The notes: generated from the sequence alone by a model not told the origin. DNA of 64,000 nucleotides from Parvibaculum sp. (GCA_030645235.1 JAUSMV010000012.1:620001-684000); one strand, 5' to 3'. Shown: positions 27,600 to 36,460, counted from the first letter of the stretch. Program-made: numbers and translations.

Positions 27600-28102
27600 T
27601 TTCTGTTTCTGATTTTCAAACTGCGCGCCTCGTCGCCACGCCGCTCGACCTCAGCCATCTCGATGAGCTTTGTGTTTTGCACAAGGACGCCGAAGTGTCG
27701 AAATATCTCGGCGGTGTACGCGATGAGGCGGCGACGCGGGCCTATATCACCGACAATATCGCGCATTGGGATGAGTTTGGATTTGGTACGTGGGCCTTGC
27801 GCGACAAAGCGGGCGTGTTTGCGGGCCGTTGTGCGCTGAGGCACATCACGATCAATGATGTGGATGAGGTGGAGATCGGCTACACGTTCGCGCGTGAGTT
27901 TTGGGGGCAGGGGCTGGCGACAGAAGTGTCGCGCGCGGTGCTCGACATCGGGTTCGGGACGCTCAAATTGCCGAACATCATTGCCTTTGCTTATGCGGAG
28001 CACAGAGCCTCGCGGCATGTGATGGAGAAGCTCGGATTTCAGTTTGAGTATGAGGGCGAGATCATAGGCGCGTGGTGCGCGTTGTACCGGTTGGTGCGTT
28101 AG
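27596..28102 (+). CDS. GNAT-family N-acetyltransferase (RimJ/RimL-like)
   Basis: A 168-aa GNAT protein. The N-terminus TARLVATPLDLSHLDEL is typical of the RimJ/RimL branch. The acetyl-CoA loop lies in EFWGQGLATEVSRAVLD (Q/GxGxA-like) and the C-terminal strand in HVMEKLGFQFEYEG. It starts at GTG 27596, overlapping the cupin stop. Its end overlaps the stop of the convergent TetR gene by 4 bp. The substrate is unknown. Confidence 0.87.
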   Translation: MISVSDFQTARLVATPLDLSHLDELCVLHKDAEVSKYLGGVRDEAATRAYITDNIAHWDEFGFGTWALRDKAGVFAGRCALRHITINDVDEVEIGYTFAREFWGQGLATEVSRAVLDIGFGTLKLPNIIAFAYAEHRASRHVMEKLGFQFEYEGEIIGAWCALYRLVR

Positions 28103-28746
28103 ACGCCCAGGCTCCGGCGCAGCGTGTCCAGCGTTGTCTTGCGGACGCGCATTAAATCCGTGGTCGGATCAATCAGCCATTGGGTGCTGACGCCGAGGAT
28201 CAGGCTGCCGATCATCAGGGCGGCGGCGTCGGCGTCGATTTCTTTTGAGATCGAGCCGTTGGCCTGTCCTTCGATGATGTGGAAGGCGAAGCGCTCTTTG
28301 GCTTTCATATGGGAAGCCGCGAAAGCTGCGCGTTGGGGGGACAATGTGCCGACGGCACCCGCCATCGCCACGAAGTAGGAGCGGATCGCCTGTTCGGTCT
28401 CGAAGTTGCGCATATAGATGTCAACGGCGGCGAGGATCGCATCAAGCCCCGTCACATCGTCGAGGCCCTCGGCAAAGACGAGCTCTTCCGAGCGGTCATG
28501 CAGATAGTCGATCAGGGCTTCGATCAGCCCGTCTTTGGAGCCGAAACGCTGGCTGGCGAGGCCCCGGCTATAGCCTGCGCGGGCACCGACTTTTTCGAAG
28601 GTGGCGGCGTTGAAGCCTTCTTCGGCGATGAGTTCGGCCGCGGCCAGCAGCAAATTGCGGTCGGATTCGGCGCGACGGGATGCCTGCGTCCGCCGGAGGG
28701 GGGCAGATGAGAGGGGGAGGGCGTCAATTTCAGCAGGGTGGGACAT
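28099..28746 (-). CDS. TetR-family transcriptional regulator
   Basis: A 215-aa repressor. The HTH lies at about 28-72 (LLLAAAELIAEEGFNAATFE, then ARAGYSRGLASQRFGSKDGL). A ligand-binding helical domain follows. It is divergent from the P450 gene with a 103-bp gap that holds a TGTTG-N9-CAACA dyad, so it probably controls the P450-rubredoxin operon. The ligand is unknown. Confidence 0.9.
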   Translation of the reverse strand: MSHPAEIDALPLSSAPLRRTQASRRAESDRNLLLAAAELIAEEGFNAATFEKVGARAGYSRGLASQRFGSKDGLIEALIDYLHDRSEELVFAEGLDDVTGLDAILAAVDIYMRNFETEQAIRSYFVAMAGAVGTLSPQRAAFAASHMKAKERFAFHIIEGQANGSISKEIDADAAALMIGSLILGVSTQWLIDPTTDLMRVRKTTLDTLRRSLGV

Positions 28747-28764
28747 TTTTGCTGTTTACTTAGT

Positions 28765-28783
28765 TGTTGGACGTATAGCAACA
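28765..28783. promoter_or_regulatory. Candidate TetR operator (TGTTG-N9-CAACA)
   Basis: An inverted repeat with 5-bp arms at 28765-28769 and 28779-28783, in the gap between the divergent TetR and P450 genes and 19 bp from the TetR start codon. The arms are short, so the call rests mainly on position. Confidence 0.35.
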
Positions 28784-28849
28784 TGGTGACAAGAGATAAT
28801 CAAGCGCGGCATCACGAATGATCGCGCAAACCCTCAGGGAGAGCTTCAG

Positions 28850-30118
28850 ATGATTCCGCAGGACATTGCCAATACGATTGTCGATCCGCGCGCCTATGCG
28901 GCTGAAAAGCCGGTGGACGAGGCTTTCAAGTTCCTGCGTAAGGAAATGCCGCTGGAGCAGGCGCAGCCGGAAGGCTTTGCGCCGTTCTGGGCGGTGACGA
29001 AGCAGGCCGATATTCTGGACGTTGAAAAGCAGAACGAGCTTTTTCACAACGGCGATCTGGCCACCACGCTGGTGAATATCGATGTCGATAAAAAGGTGCG
29101 CCAGATGATGGGCGGCTCACCCCATATGGTGCGCTCGCTGGTGCAGATGGATAATCCCGATCACATCGCCTATCGCCGTCTGACGCAGGCCTGGTTCCTG
29201 CCGCAGAATCTGAAAAAACTCGATGGCCGGATCAAAGATATTTCCAAGGTCTTTGTCGATCGTATGGCTGACATGGGCGGCCAGTGCGACTTCGCCAAGG
29301 ATGTCGCTTTCCTTTATCCGCTGCATGTCATCATGGAAATTCTGGGCGTGCCGGAAGCTGATGAACCGCGCATGCTGAAGCTGACGCAGGAACTCTTCGG
29401 CAGTCAGGACCCGGACCTCAACCGCGCCGGTAAGGAAGTGAGTTTCGAAGAAGGCATGGCCGCCATGCAGCAGACGATCGGCGACTTCATCACCTATTTC
29501 AATGCGATCACCGAAGACCGCCGCGCCAATCCGACGGGTGATCTGTCCAGCGTCATCGCCAATGGTCAGATCAACGGCCAGCCGCTCGATCACTTTGCCG
29601 CCATGTCCTATTACATCATCGCGGCTTCCGCAGGCCATGACACCACGTCGAACACAACGGCGGCAGGCATGTGGGCGCTGGCCGAGCGTCCTGATCTCTT
29701 CAAGCGTCTGAAGGGCGACTTCTCGCTGTTGCCCGCCTTTATCGAAGAGACGATCCGCTGGGCGACGCCGGTGAAGCATTTCATGCGTTCGGCGACGGCG
29801 GATGCTGTGGTCGGCGGCAAGAAGATCGCCAAGGGCGACTGGATGATGCTGTGCTATCCGTCCGGCAATCGCGACGAAGAGGTTTATACCGATCCTTTCG
29901 AGTTCAACATTGACCGTCCGAACAACAAGCATGTGGCTTTCGGTTACGGCTCGCATGTCTGCATCGGTCAGCATCTGGCGCGTATGGAAATGCGCTCGTT
30001 CTGGGAAGAAATTCTCCGTCGCGTCGATACTATCGAACTGGCGGGCGAGCCGAAGAATTCTGTGTCGAACTTTGTCTGCGGTCCCAAGAGCGTGCCCGTG
30101 CGCTATAAGATGCAATAA
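28850..30118 (+). CDS. Cytochrome P450
   Basis: A 422-aa soluble bacterial P450. The I-helix oxygen-activation motif is ASAGHDTTSNT. ExxR is in EETIRW. The heme loop is FGYGSHVCIGQHLAR, with the cysteine ligand at about residue 371. There is no membrane anchor and no fused reductase, so it needs a separate ferredoxin or rubredoxin chain. It is followed 23 bp later by a rubredoxin gene. Neighbouring catabolic genes suggest hydroxylation of a hydrophobic, perhaps terpenoid, steroid or alkyl, compound. No CYP family number is assigned. Confidence 0.96.
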   Translation: MIPQDIANTIVDPRAYAAEKPVDEAFKFLRKEMPLEQAQPEGFAPFWAVTKQADILDVEKQNELFHNGDLATTLVNIDVDKKVRQMMGGSPHMVRSLVQMDNPDHIAYRRLTQAWFLPQNLKKLDGRIKDISKVFVDRMADMGGQCDFAKDVAFLYPLHVIMEILGVPEADEPRMLKLTQELFGSQDPDLNRAGKEVSFEEGMAAMQQTIGDFITYFNAITEDRRANPTGDLSSVIANGQINGQPLDHFAAMSYYIIAASAGHDTTSNTTAAGMWALAERPDLFKRLKGDFSLLPAFIEETIRWATPVKHFMRSATADAVVGGKKIAKGDWMMLCYPSGNRDEEVYTDPFEFNIDRPNNKHVAFGYGSHVCIGQHLARMEMRSFWEEILRRVDTIELAGEPKNSVSNFVCGPKSVPVRYKMQ

Positions 30119-30141
30119 GCATCTAATTGAGGGAGAGGCAG

Positions 30142-30321
30142 ATGGCACAGGTACCCAGAAAATGGCAATGCCAGGTTTGCGGTTTCATTTATGATGAAGC
30201 CGAAGGCCTGCCCGATGAAGGCATTGCGCCCGGCACACGCTGGGAGGACATTGACGAAGACTGGGCCTGCCCGGATTGCGGCAGCCTGAAAAGCGATTTC
30301 CAAATGGTTGAAATCGACTGA
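30142..30321 (+). CDS. Rubredoxin
   Basis: A 59-aa iron protein with two CxxCG-type knuckles, [15 protein letters not shown] and WACPDCGSL, that bind one Fe by four cysteines. [12 protein letters not shown] is the conserved middle. AGGGAGAGGCAG before the ATG at 30142 is a strong ribosome binding site. Rubredoxins usually serve AlkB-type alkane hydroxylases. Here the only oxygenase alongside is a P450, making it a candidate electron donor. Confidence 0.95.
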   Translation: MAQVPRKWQCQVCGFIYDEAEGLPDEGIAPGTRWEDIDEDWACPDCGSLKSDFQMVEID

Positions 30322-30346
30322 AGGATTAGGGCGCGCTTATAAAAGA

Positions 30347-30377
30347 GGGCCGATGCCGGTTGACCCCGCATCGGCCC
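30347..30377 (+). terminator. Hairpin after rubredoxin, probable terminator
   Basis: GGGCCGATGC (30347-30356) pairs perfectly with GCATCGGCCC (30368-30377). Only a weak T-rich stretch follows (CTTCATTCT). A second dyad, CCGGCC/GGCCGG, at 30407-30412 and 30428-30433 lies just before the ribosome binding site of the next gene and could affect its translation. Confidence 0.5.
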
Positions 30378-30450
30378 GCCTTCATTCTGCCCCCAACGAA
30401 AATAATCCGGCCCTTAAAAAATAATCAGGCCGGAACAGGGAGCGACATTC

Positions 30451-31563
30451 ATGCTGACCAAAGCAGACGATTATCCGATTCATCAGATGCCGGAGCCCAT
30501 CGCCTTTTCAGGCACGGACCGTAATTTCTATGACCGTTATTTTTTCAACGGTTACACGAAATCGGGCGATGTGTTTTTTGCTGCCGCGCTTGGCGTCTAT
30601 CCGCATATCAACATTATGGATGCGTCTTTCTGCGTTGTGCATAAAGGCGTCCAGCGCAACATCCATGCGTCACGTTATCTCGTGAATATGGAACGCATGG
30701 ACACGCAAGTCGGCCCGATCACAGTTGAAATTGTTGAGCCGCTTGTCGCGCTGCGCATCAAGGTTGAAGACAATGAGCAGGGCATTAAATGTGATGTTCT
30801 TTATCGCGCCCGCACCGAGCCGCTGAAAGAGCCGCGCTTCACGCGCCGCAACGGTCCGCGCACGCTGATGGACCTGACGCGCCTGACACAGAACGGCACT
30901 TATGAAGGCTGGATTGAAGTCGATGGTGAACGCATCATCGTGACGCCCGATAAATATTTCGGGACACGTGACCGCTCCTGGGGCGTGCGTCCCATCGGTG
31001 CGCCGGATGCGCAGCCTCAGGTGCCGCCCGTGCCGTTCCAGTTTTACTGGCTCTGGGCACCGCTGAACTTTGATGATCGCATCACATTGTTCCATGTGAA
31101 TGACGATGAGCACGGTGAGGCATGGAACATCAATGCCGTGATGTGCAAGACCGATGGCAGCGCGCCGGAAGAAATGAAATCCTGCCGCGCTGAAGTCGAT
31201 TTCGTGCCCGGTTCGCGACATGCACGCGCTGCGCGTTTGTTCTTTGAGCATCACAAAGGCGGCACGACGCGCATCGATCTGACGCCGCATTATAATTTCC
31301 AGATGATGGGCCTTGGCTACAGCCACCCGACATTCGGTCACGGCATGCATAATGGTGAGCTGGCCGTTGCCGGTGAGCGCTTTGCGTTGGCCGATATCAA
31401 AACCTATGCGCCGCCGCATCTGCATATTCAGGCTTTCGTCACCGCCAAGATGACGCTGCCTGATGGGTCGGTGCGTGAAGGTTCCGGCATTCTCGAACAG
31501 TTGATCGTCGGACCGCATGCGCCGTCCGGTTTCAAAGATGTTCTCGATCCGGCTAAAGGCTAA
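30451..31563 (+). CDS. Conserved protein of unknown function, lipocalin/CrtC-like beta-rich
   Basis: A 370-aa protein rich in beta strands and aromatic residues, with no signal peptide or TM. Features include NFYDRYFFNGYTKSGDVFFA near the N-terminus, FGTRDRSWGVRPIG in the middle and FGHGMHNGELAVAGERF late on. The RDxSWGxR motif and strand pattern recall double-lipocalin proteins such as hydroxyneurosporene-synthase/AttH-like folds, which bind hydrophobic ligands. It is followed 5 bp later by the phosphotransferase gene, so they are likely co-expressed. No function is assigned. Confidence 0.7.
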   Translation: MLTKADDYPIHQMPEPIAFSGTDRNFYDRYFFNGYTKSGDVFFAAALGVYPHINIMDASFCVVHKGVQRNIHASRYLVNMERMDTQVGPITVEIVEPLVALRIKVEDNEQGIKCDVLYRARTEPLKEPRFTRRNGPRTLMDLTRLTQNGTYEGWIEVDGERIIVTPDKYFGTRDRSWGVRPIGAPDAQPQVPPVPFQFYWLWAPLNFDDRITLFHVNDDEHGEAWNINAVMCKTDGSAPEEMKSCRAEVDFVPGSRHARAARLFFEHHKGGTTRIDLTPHYNFQMMGLGYSHPTFGHGMHNGELAVAGERFALADIKTYAPPHLHIQAFVTAKMTLPDGSVREGSGILEQLIVGPHAPSGFKDVLDPAKG

Positions 31564-31568
31564 ATCTT

Positions 31569-32609
31569 ATGAGTGATATTCCTTCGCGCTTTGCCGCTTA
31601 TCTGCAGCACAAGATGCCTCATGTGTCCGATGTTGTTGTCTCGGATCTCAGCCGCATCTATGGCGGTGCGAGCCGCGAAACCTATCGTCTCAACGCAACG
31701 TGGAATGAGGGCGGGGCTGCCAAAAGCCGCGCTCTCATTTTGCGCCGTGATCCGGTCGCGAGCCTTATCGAGACGGAACGCGACATTGAGTTCAATGCTT
31801 ACCGCGCGTTTCATCCGACCGGCTTGCCTGTGCCGGAGCCGTTGTTTCTTGAAACGGAACTGACATGGCTTGACCGGCCTTTCTTTGTGATGGAGCAGAT
31901 TCTCGACAGCGCGGCAGGCTCGGCTTTCAACGCGGACCCTTACGGCGAACACGCTGCGAAAATCGGCGAGCAGTTCTGGACGCAGCTTGGTCAGATTGCC
32001 AAAGCTGATGTGAAGGCCATAGGCTTTGATAAAAACCTTGATCCGATTGCGCCTGAAGATTGCTGGCATGTCGAACTCGACAAATGGGAAAAGGTCATTA
32101 ACGAGGACGAGCTGTGCCCGCAGCCGATCGCGCGCGCCGCGATCCGTTGGCTGCGCCGCAATCCGCCGACGCCTGCCGAGCGCATCTCTGTTGTGCATGG
32201 CGATTACCGCACCGGTAATTTTATGTTCAACAGCGAAGGCCGCATCACCGCGATCCTTGACTGGGAAATGTGCCATCTGGGTGATCCGCTGGAAGATGTG
32301 GCATGGGCGGCTGATCCGCTTTGGGCATTTCAGAACCCTGAACGTCCGGGCGGCATGATCCCGCGGGCCGAGGCTCTGGCGCTGTGGGAAAAGGCGAGCG
32401 GTCTCAAGGCGGACCCGAAGCGGTTGCAGTGGTGGGAGATTTTCAATTCGCTGAAAGGTCTCGCCATCTGGATTTCGGCGGGCAAGGAATATGAGACCGG
32501 CGCGAGCCGCGAACCGATCCTCGCTTTCTCAAGCTGGTATTGCACCGATGTTCACAACCGCGTGCTGGCCGAAAAACTGTCTATGCTCAATGCGGAGGGC
32601 CGCCAATGA
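31569..32609 (+). CDS. Phosphotransferase family protein (APH/ACAD10-11-like kinase)
   Basis: A 346-aa protein with an aminoglycoside-phosphotransferase/choline-kinase fold. The nucleotide region is SRIYGGASRETYRL, the catalytic loop VVHGDYRTGNFMF (HxDxxxxN) and the metal-binding strand ILDWEMCHLGDPLEDVAW. This subgroup sits beside acyl-CoA and lipid degradation genes rather than resistance genes and may phosphorylate hydroxyacyl substrates. It overlaps the next small gene by 4 bp (ATGA). Confidence 0.88.
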   Translation: MSDIPSRFAAYLQHKMPHVSDVVVSDLSRIYGGASRETYRLNATWNEGGAAKSRALILRRDPVASLIETERDIEFNAYRAFHPTGLPVPEPLFLETELTWLDRPFFVMEQILDSAAGSAFNADPYGEHAAKIGEQFWTQLGQIAKADVKAIGFDKNLDPIAPEDCWHVELDKWEKVINEDELCPQPIARAAIRWLRRNPPTPAERISVVHGDYRTGNFMFNSEGRITAILDWEMCHLGDPLEDVAWAADPLWAFQNPERPGGMIPRAEALALWEKASGLKADPKRLQWWEIFNSLKGLAIWISAGKEYETGASREPILAFSSWYCTDVHNRVLAEKLSMLNAEGRQ

Positions 32610-33055
32610 AACCCGAAGTCACAACCGTCATGCATGGCTATGTCGGCACGCTGTTCGGCTCGATCCTGCCCAATCTCAACAGTGAATATTCGATGGGCGA
32701 TACGGGCCTGATGGCCATGTCGTTTATGATGATGGCGCAGGAATTTGACCGCGCGGCGGAAATCCGGCTGCAAGAGAATGAGGACATGCGGGCGCTGTTT
32801 GCGCATGCGGCGGAAGAGATCGACAATGAGCCATTGGCCAAGCGGTTGCGGGAAGCGGCGTCGGGAGCTGATGCCTCGCTGCGCGTTTCGGCGCTGACGA
32901 AGGCGAACGATGAATTGAAGGCCTTGCTCATTGAGTTGCATGAATATGTTGAGGCGTCGTCGGCCAAATGGGCGCCGGAACTCGAAATGCGCATCTGGTC
33001 GGTGCTCTGTGCGGGTGTTGAACGGCGGAAGCTCGATTTCCCGAAGCTGTTTTGA
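32606..33055 (+). CDS. Small helical protein, DUF6285-like
   Basis: A 149-aa all-helical cytosolic protein without TM. It is translationally coupled to the phosphotransferase gene (ATGA overlap). A small helical protein of this kind (DUF6285) is a regular companion of this phosphotransferase subgroup, so a regulatory or subunit role is inferred. Methionine-rich helix GLMAMSFMMMAQEFDRAAEI at about 37-56. The family name is from memory of this gene pair, not from a search. Confidence 0.65.
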   Translation: MKPEVTTVMHGYVGTLFGSILPNLNSEYSMGDTGLMAMSFMMMAQEFDRAAEIRLQENEDMRALFAHAAEEIDNEPLAKRLREAASGADASLRVSALTKANDELKALLIELHEYVEASSAKWAPELEMRIWSVLCAGVERRKLDFPKLF

Positions 33056-33075
33056 GTTTCAAGTTTTAACGTAGT

Positions 33076-33178
33076 CGTCTTGGCCCGGCCCACCTTTGAT
33101 GTAAAGGAGGCGGGCCATCCATCTTTGCCGCAACCAGGGTTGAAGCTGGATGCCCCGATCAAGTCGGGGCAAGGCGAA
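33076..33178. repeat. Composite palindromic repeat (GGCCCGG..GCGGGCCATCCATC; GCCCCGATCAAGTCGGGGC)
   Basis: A mosaic element with an outer inverted pair CGTCTTGGCCC and GGGGCAAGGCG and inner palindromes including CCCCGATCAAGTCGGGG. It is related to 50532-50620 and 52429-52518. It fills most of the gap between the phosphotransferase operon and the MFS gene. Confidence 0.7.
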
Positions 33179-33279
33179 TAAGGAGAGAAGGCAGGGAGGC
33201 GTAAATCTTCAATGCCTCTTGCCAATCCCATGCCTTCAGCTATGAGTGTGGCGCATCCTCATTGAGCTTCGCGCGCGCC

Positions 33280-34506
33280 ATGTCGCTCTCCCTTCGCCTC
33301 TCGCTCTTTTATGCCTCGCTCTGCCTTTTCGGCGGGGTGCAGCTGCCATTCTTTCCGGTCTGGCTTGAGTCCAAGGGGCTCAGCGCGCAGCAGATTTCCG
33401 TCATCATCGCGGCGACGATGTTCCTGCGCATTGTGGCCGGACCTGTCTTTGCGCAGATCGCCGATCATCTGGGCGACCGCCGCCGTGTGGTGATTGCGCT
33501 CAATTGGGCGTCGCTGACCGCGGTTTGTCTCTTTCTTTTCGTTGATACGTTCTGGGCGATTTTTGCCGTTACGCTTTTGCTGATGGCGCTTTGGCCGTCG
33601 ATCTCGCCGCTGATCGAAACCATTGCGCTGGCCGCTGCGCGCGAGCAGGGCGTGGACTATGGCCGGGTGCGGCTCTGGTGTTCGGTGACGTTTATTGTCG
33701 GCAGTATGGGTACAGGCTGGCTTCTCGGTTTCAGCGCGCCGTCGATCATTGCGTTTTGCATGATCGCCGCCATCGCCATCAATCTTGTCGGGGCATATCT
33801 GTTGGCACCCGACATGCCGCGCGTGAATACCGGTGCAAAACGTCCCAATCCTTTGAAGGGTATGGTCGATATTCTGCGCAATCCGGTTTTCATGCTCGGC
33901 ATCACAACGGCGAGCATTATCCAATCGAGCCACGCGGTTTATTACGCGTTCGGCACGTTGAATTGGCAGGCGCAGGGCTATGATGACACAACCATCGGCA
34001 TGCTTTGGGGCGTCGGTATTGTCGCGGAAATCGCGCTGTTTGCCTTTTCCGGCTGGGTGGTGACGCGGGTGGGGTCCACACGGCTTTTGGCGATTGGTGC
34101 GATTGCCTGCATCATCCGTTGGGGGCTGACGGCGATAAATCCCCCGCTGTGGCTGCTTTTTCCCCTTCAGGCGCTTCATGCACTCACCTATTGCGCGGCG
34201 CATCTCGGCGCCATGCATTTTATCACTCATGCGACACCGCGCTCTCTCGCGGCGACCGCCCAGAGCCTTTACGCTGCGCTGTCAGCGGGTATCATCATGG
34301 GCGGCATGACGCTTGTGTCGGGTGTGCTCTATCAATCCTACGGCGCACATGCCTATTGGCTACCTGCCGCTGCGGGCGCGTTGGCGATCCTGGGATGCCT
34401 TGCGCTGTCGGGTCGCTGGACCGGCGGCGAGTTGGTGAGTGACGGAAACGAGGATGATAAAGATGGCGATAGAAGTCATTCCAACGGGAACGGCGCTGGG
34501 TGCTGA
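33280..34506 (+). CDS. MFS transporter (MFS_1-like, HcaT-type)
   Basis: A 408-aa twelve-TM major facilitator. The N-terminus LFYASLCLFGGVQLPFFPVW, the loop ADHLGDRRRVVIALN (between TM2 and TM3) and the VRLWCSVTFIVGSMG region match the phenylpropionate-permease-like group. The substrate is probably an organic acid, unproven. ATG 33280 is used; a TTG at 33262 is possible. Its last 44 bp overlap the dioxygenase gene, suggesting transport and oxidation of the same compound. Confidence 0.87.
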   Translation: MSLSLRLSLFYASLCLFGGVQLPFFPVWLESKGLSAQQISVIIAATMFLRIVAGPVFAQIADHLGDRRRVVIALNWASLTAVCLFLFVDTFWAIFAVTLLLMALWPSISPLIETIALAAAREQGVDYGRVRLWCSVTFIVGSMGTGWLLGFSAPSIIAFCMIAAIAINLVGAYLLAPDMPRVNTGAKRPNPLKGMVDILRNPVFMLGITTASIIQSSHAVYYAFGTLNWQAQGYDDTTIGMLWGVGIVAEIALFAFSGWVVTRVGSTRLLAIGAIACIIRWGLTAINPPLWLLFPLQALHALTYCAAHLGAMHFITHATPRSLAATAQSLYAALSAGIIMGGMTLVSGVLYQSYGAHAYWLPAAAGALAILGCLALSGRWTGGELVSDGNEDDKDGDRSHSNGNGAGC

Positions 34507-35320
34507 GGTTCGCGGGCTTGATCTCACTGCGCCGCTTGATGCCGAGACCTTCGATGCTATCCAGCAGGCCTGGTACGATCACTCTGTTTTGTTGTTTCGC
34601 GGTCAACGCCTGAGTGACGACGACCTCATTGCCTTTTCCAAAAATTTCGGTGCGCTCGACATTGCGCCTGCAAGTGCGACGGACATGGCCGGTGCGCAGG
34701 AAAAATCGCGTCCTGAAATCTGGATCATTTCCAACGTCGTTGAAAACGGCAAACCCATCGGTGCGTTGGGCGACAAGGAAGCCGAATGGCACACGGATAT
34801 GTCTTACGTCGCGGAACCGCCGATGGCGAGTGTGTTGCACTCTCTGGAAATTCCGCGCGTCGGCGGCAATACGAGCTTTGGCAATATGTACAAAGCCTAT
34901 GAGACTTTGCCCGACGACCTGCGCCGCGAGATTGAGAACCGTATCGCGAACCACGACAGCTCGATGACCAGCGTGGGTGAGTTGCGCGCCGGTGCGGGCG
35001 AGGTGCTCGACGTGCGCTCGGCACCGGGCGCGAAACATCCGATGGTGCGCGTTCATCCGGCAACGGGCGGCAAGGCGCTTTATCTCGGGCGTCGCATGAA
35101 CGGCTATGTGACCGGTCTCGATATTCCGGCGAGTGAAAAACTGCTTGATGCGCTTTGGGCCCATTGCACGAAACCGCAATTCACATGGACGCATCAGTGG
35201 CGCGTCGGCGATCTTTTGATCTGGGATAATCGCTGCACAATTCACCGTCGCGACGCGTTTAACGGTACAGAGCGCCGCGTTATGCATCGTACACAGATTA
35301 AAGGCGGCGTGCCGGTTTGA
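34463..35320 (+). CDS. TauD/TfdA-family Fe(II)/2-oxoglutarate dioxygenase
   Basis: A 285-aa enzyme. The iron ligands are HTD in EWHTDMSYV and the distal His in CTIHRRDAF. The 2-oxoglutarate Arg is in RRVMHRTQI. The N-terminal GAEVRGLDLTAPLD is the classic TauD/TfdA start region. It hydroxylates or cleaves a substrate such as a sulfonate, aryloxy acid or similar. ATG 34463 follows GAGG by 8 nt. An upstream GTG (34439) is open but has poor context. It overlaps the MFS gene. Confidence 0.92.
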   Translation: MAIEVIPTGTALGAEVRGLDLTAPLDAETFDAIQQAWYDHSVLLFRGQRLSDDDLIAFSKNFGALDIAPASATDMAGAQEKSRPEIWIISNVVENGKPIGALGDKEAEWHTDMSYVAEPPMASVLHSLEIPRVGGNTSFGNMYKAYETLPDDLRREIENRIANHDSSMTSVGELRAGAGEVLDVRSAPGAKHPMVRVHPATGGKALYLGRRMNGYVTGLDIPASEKLLDALWAHCTKPQFTWTHQWRVGDLLIWDNRCTIHRRDAFNGTERRVMHRTQIKGGVPV

Positions 35321-35330
35321 TTGCTTTTCC

Positions 35331-35349
35331 CTCTCCCGAGGAGGGAGAG
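35331..35349. terminator. CTCTCCC/GGGAGAG hairpin after the dioxygenase gene
   Basis: Seven-base arms at 35331-35337 and 35343-35349 around GAGGA, 10 bp past the stop and preceded by TTTTCC. It is a member or relative of the CTCTCCC intergenic repeats and possibly ends transcription here. There is no clear U-tract. Confidence 0.45.
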
Positions 35350-35450
35350 AAATTCACGTCGCCCCAACGTCAACTTCCCTGCATTTGACAATCGCCGCCA
35401 CCCGCGCAGTTATTACCCCAACGAAACTCAATAATCAGAGGAGACGCTTC

Positions 35451-36452
35451 ATGCGCGCATGGGAACTGCAGAACGCAGCCGGTTTTGAAAATCTGAAACT
35501 CGTCACACGTGATGTGCCCAAGGCAGGACCGGGCGAAGTCATCGTGCGGCTTAAAGCGGCAAGCCTCAATTATCGTGATCTGGCGACGGTCGCCTATATG
35601 GGCGGCAGGGTGCCTTTCGTGCCCCTGAGCTGTGGTGCGGGCGAAATAACCGAAGCCGGCGCGGGCGTCTCGCGTTTCAAAGCGGGCGACCGTGTGCTGT
35701 CGCCGTTCTTCCCGCATTGGGTTTCCGGTGCGCCGACGCCGGAACGGCTTGCCGCGCTGGGCGGACCTTATGATGGCTGCGCGTCGGACTATCTGAAAGT
35801 CGCCGCCGAGGGCGTCTCGTTTTCGCCCAAAAATCTCAGCGATGAAGAAGCCTCGACGCTGCCCTGTGCGGGTCTCACCGCATGGCGCGGCCTGATGGTC
35901 GAGGGTGGGTTGAAGGCGGGCGACACAGTGCTGGTGCAAGGCACAGGCGGCGTGTCGATCTTTGCGCTGCAATTTGCCAAAGCGGCAGGCGCGCGCGTGA
36001 TCGTGACATCATCGTCGGATGAAAAACTTGAACGTGCCCGTGCGCTCGGTGCTGATGCGTTTATCAATTATAAAAAGACGCCGGATTGGGCCACTGAAGC
36101 GCGCAAGCTGACGGGCGGTCGCGGTGTCGATCATGTCATCGAAGTCGGCGGCGCGGATACATTCATGCAGTCGATCATGGCTGTGCGTCTCGGCGGGCAT
36201 ATCGCCGTTATCGGGTTGCTGTCGGGCATGACCAAAGACCTGAACGTCGCGGCGATCTTCTCGCAGAATGTGAAAATCTCAGGCGTCACAGTCGGCAGCC
36301 GCGAAATGGTCGAGGATATGGTGCGCGCCATTGAGCAGAATGACATTCATCCGGTGGTCGATAAGCGTTTCTCGCTGGAAGAATTCCCCGAGGCGCTGAA
36401 ACTCATGCAGGGCGCATCGCATTTCGGCAAGATCGTTCTCAATATCGCTTGA
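35451..36452 (+). CDS. Zinc-free MDR-type NAD(P)-dependent oxidoreductase (quinone reductase-like)
   Basis: A 333-aa medium-chain dehydrogenase/reductase. It has a GroES-like N-terminal domain (KAASLNYRDLATVAYMGG; the catalytic-zinc Cys is absent). The Rossmann domain has GTGGVSIFALQFAKAAGARV. HVIEVGGADTF and GHIAVIGLLSG are further MDR landmarks. AGAGGAGACG precedes ATG 35451. It probably reduces an enone or quinone, or oxidises an alcohol, in the same catabolic context; not specific. Confidence 0.88.
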   Translation: MRAWELQNAAGFENLKLVTRDVPKAGPGEVIVRLKAASLNYRDLATVAYMGGRVPFVPLSCGAGEITEAGAGVSRFKAGDRVLSPFFPHWVSGAPTPERLAALGGPYDGCASDYLKVAAEGVSFSPKNLSDEEASTLPCAGLTAWRGLMVEGGLKAGDTVLVQGTGGVSIFALQFAKAAGARVIVTSSSDEKLERARALGADAFINYKKTPDWATEARKLTGGRGVDHVIEVGGADTFMQSIMAVRLGGHIAVIGLLSGMTKDLNVAAIFSQNVKISGVTVGSREMVEDMVRAIEQNDIHPVVDKRFSLEEFPEALKLMQGASHFGKIVLNIA

Positions 36453-36460
36453 GGAAGCCT

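Noticed and set aside
32638-33231. 197-aa minus-strand frame
   Set aside because: Overlaps the coupled phosphotransferase partner gene and an intergenic repeat; a spurious Ser/Ala-rich translation.
33259-34230. 323-aa antisense frame over the MFS gene
   Set aside because: Low-complexity charged translation, fully explained by the TM-rich gene on the other strand.
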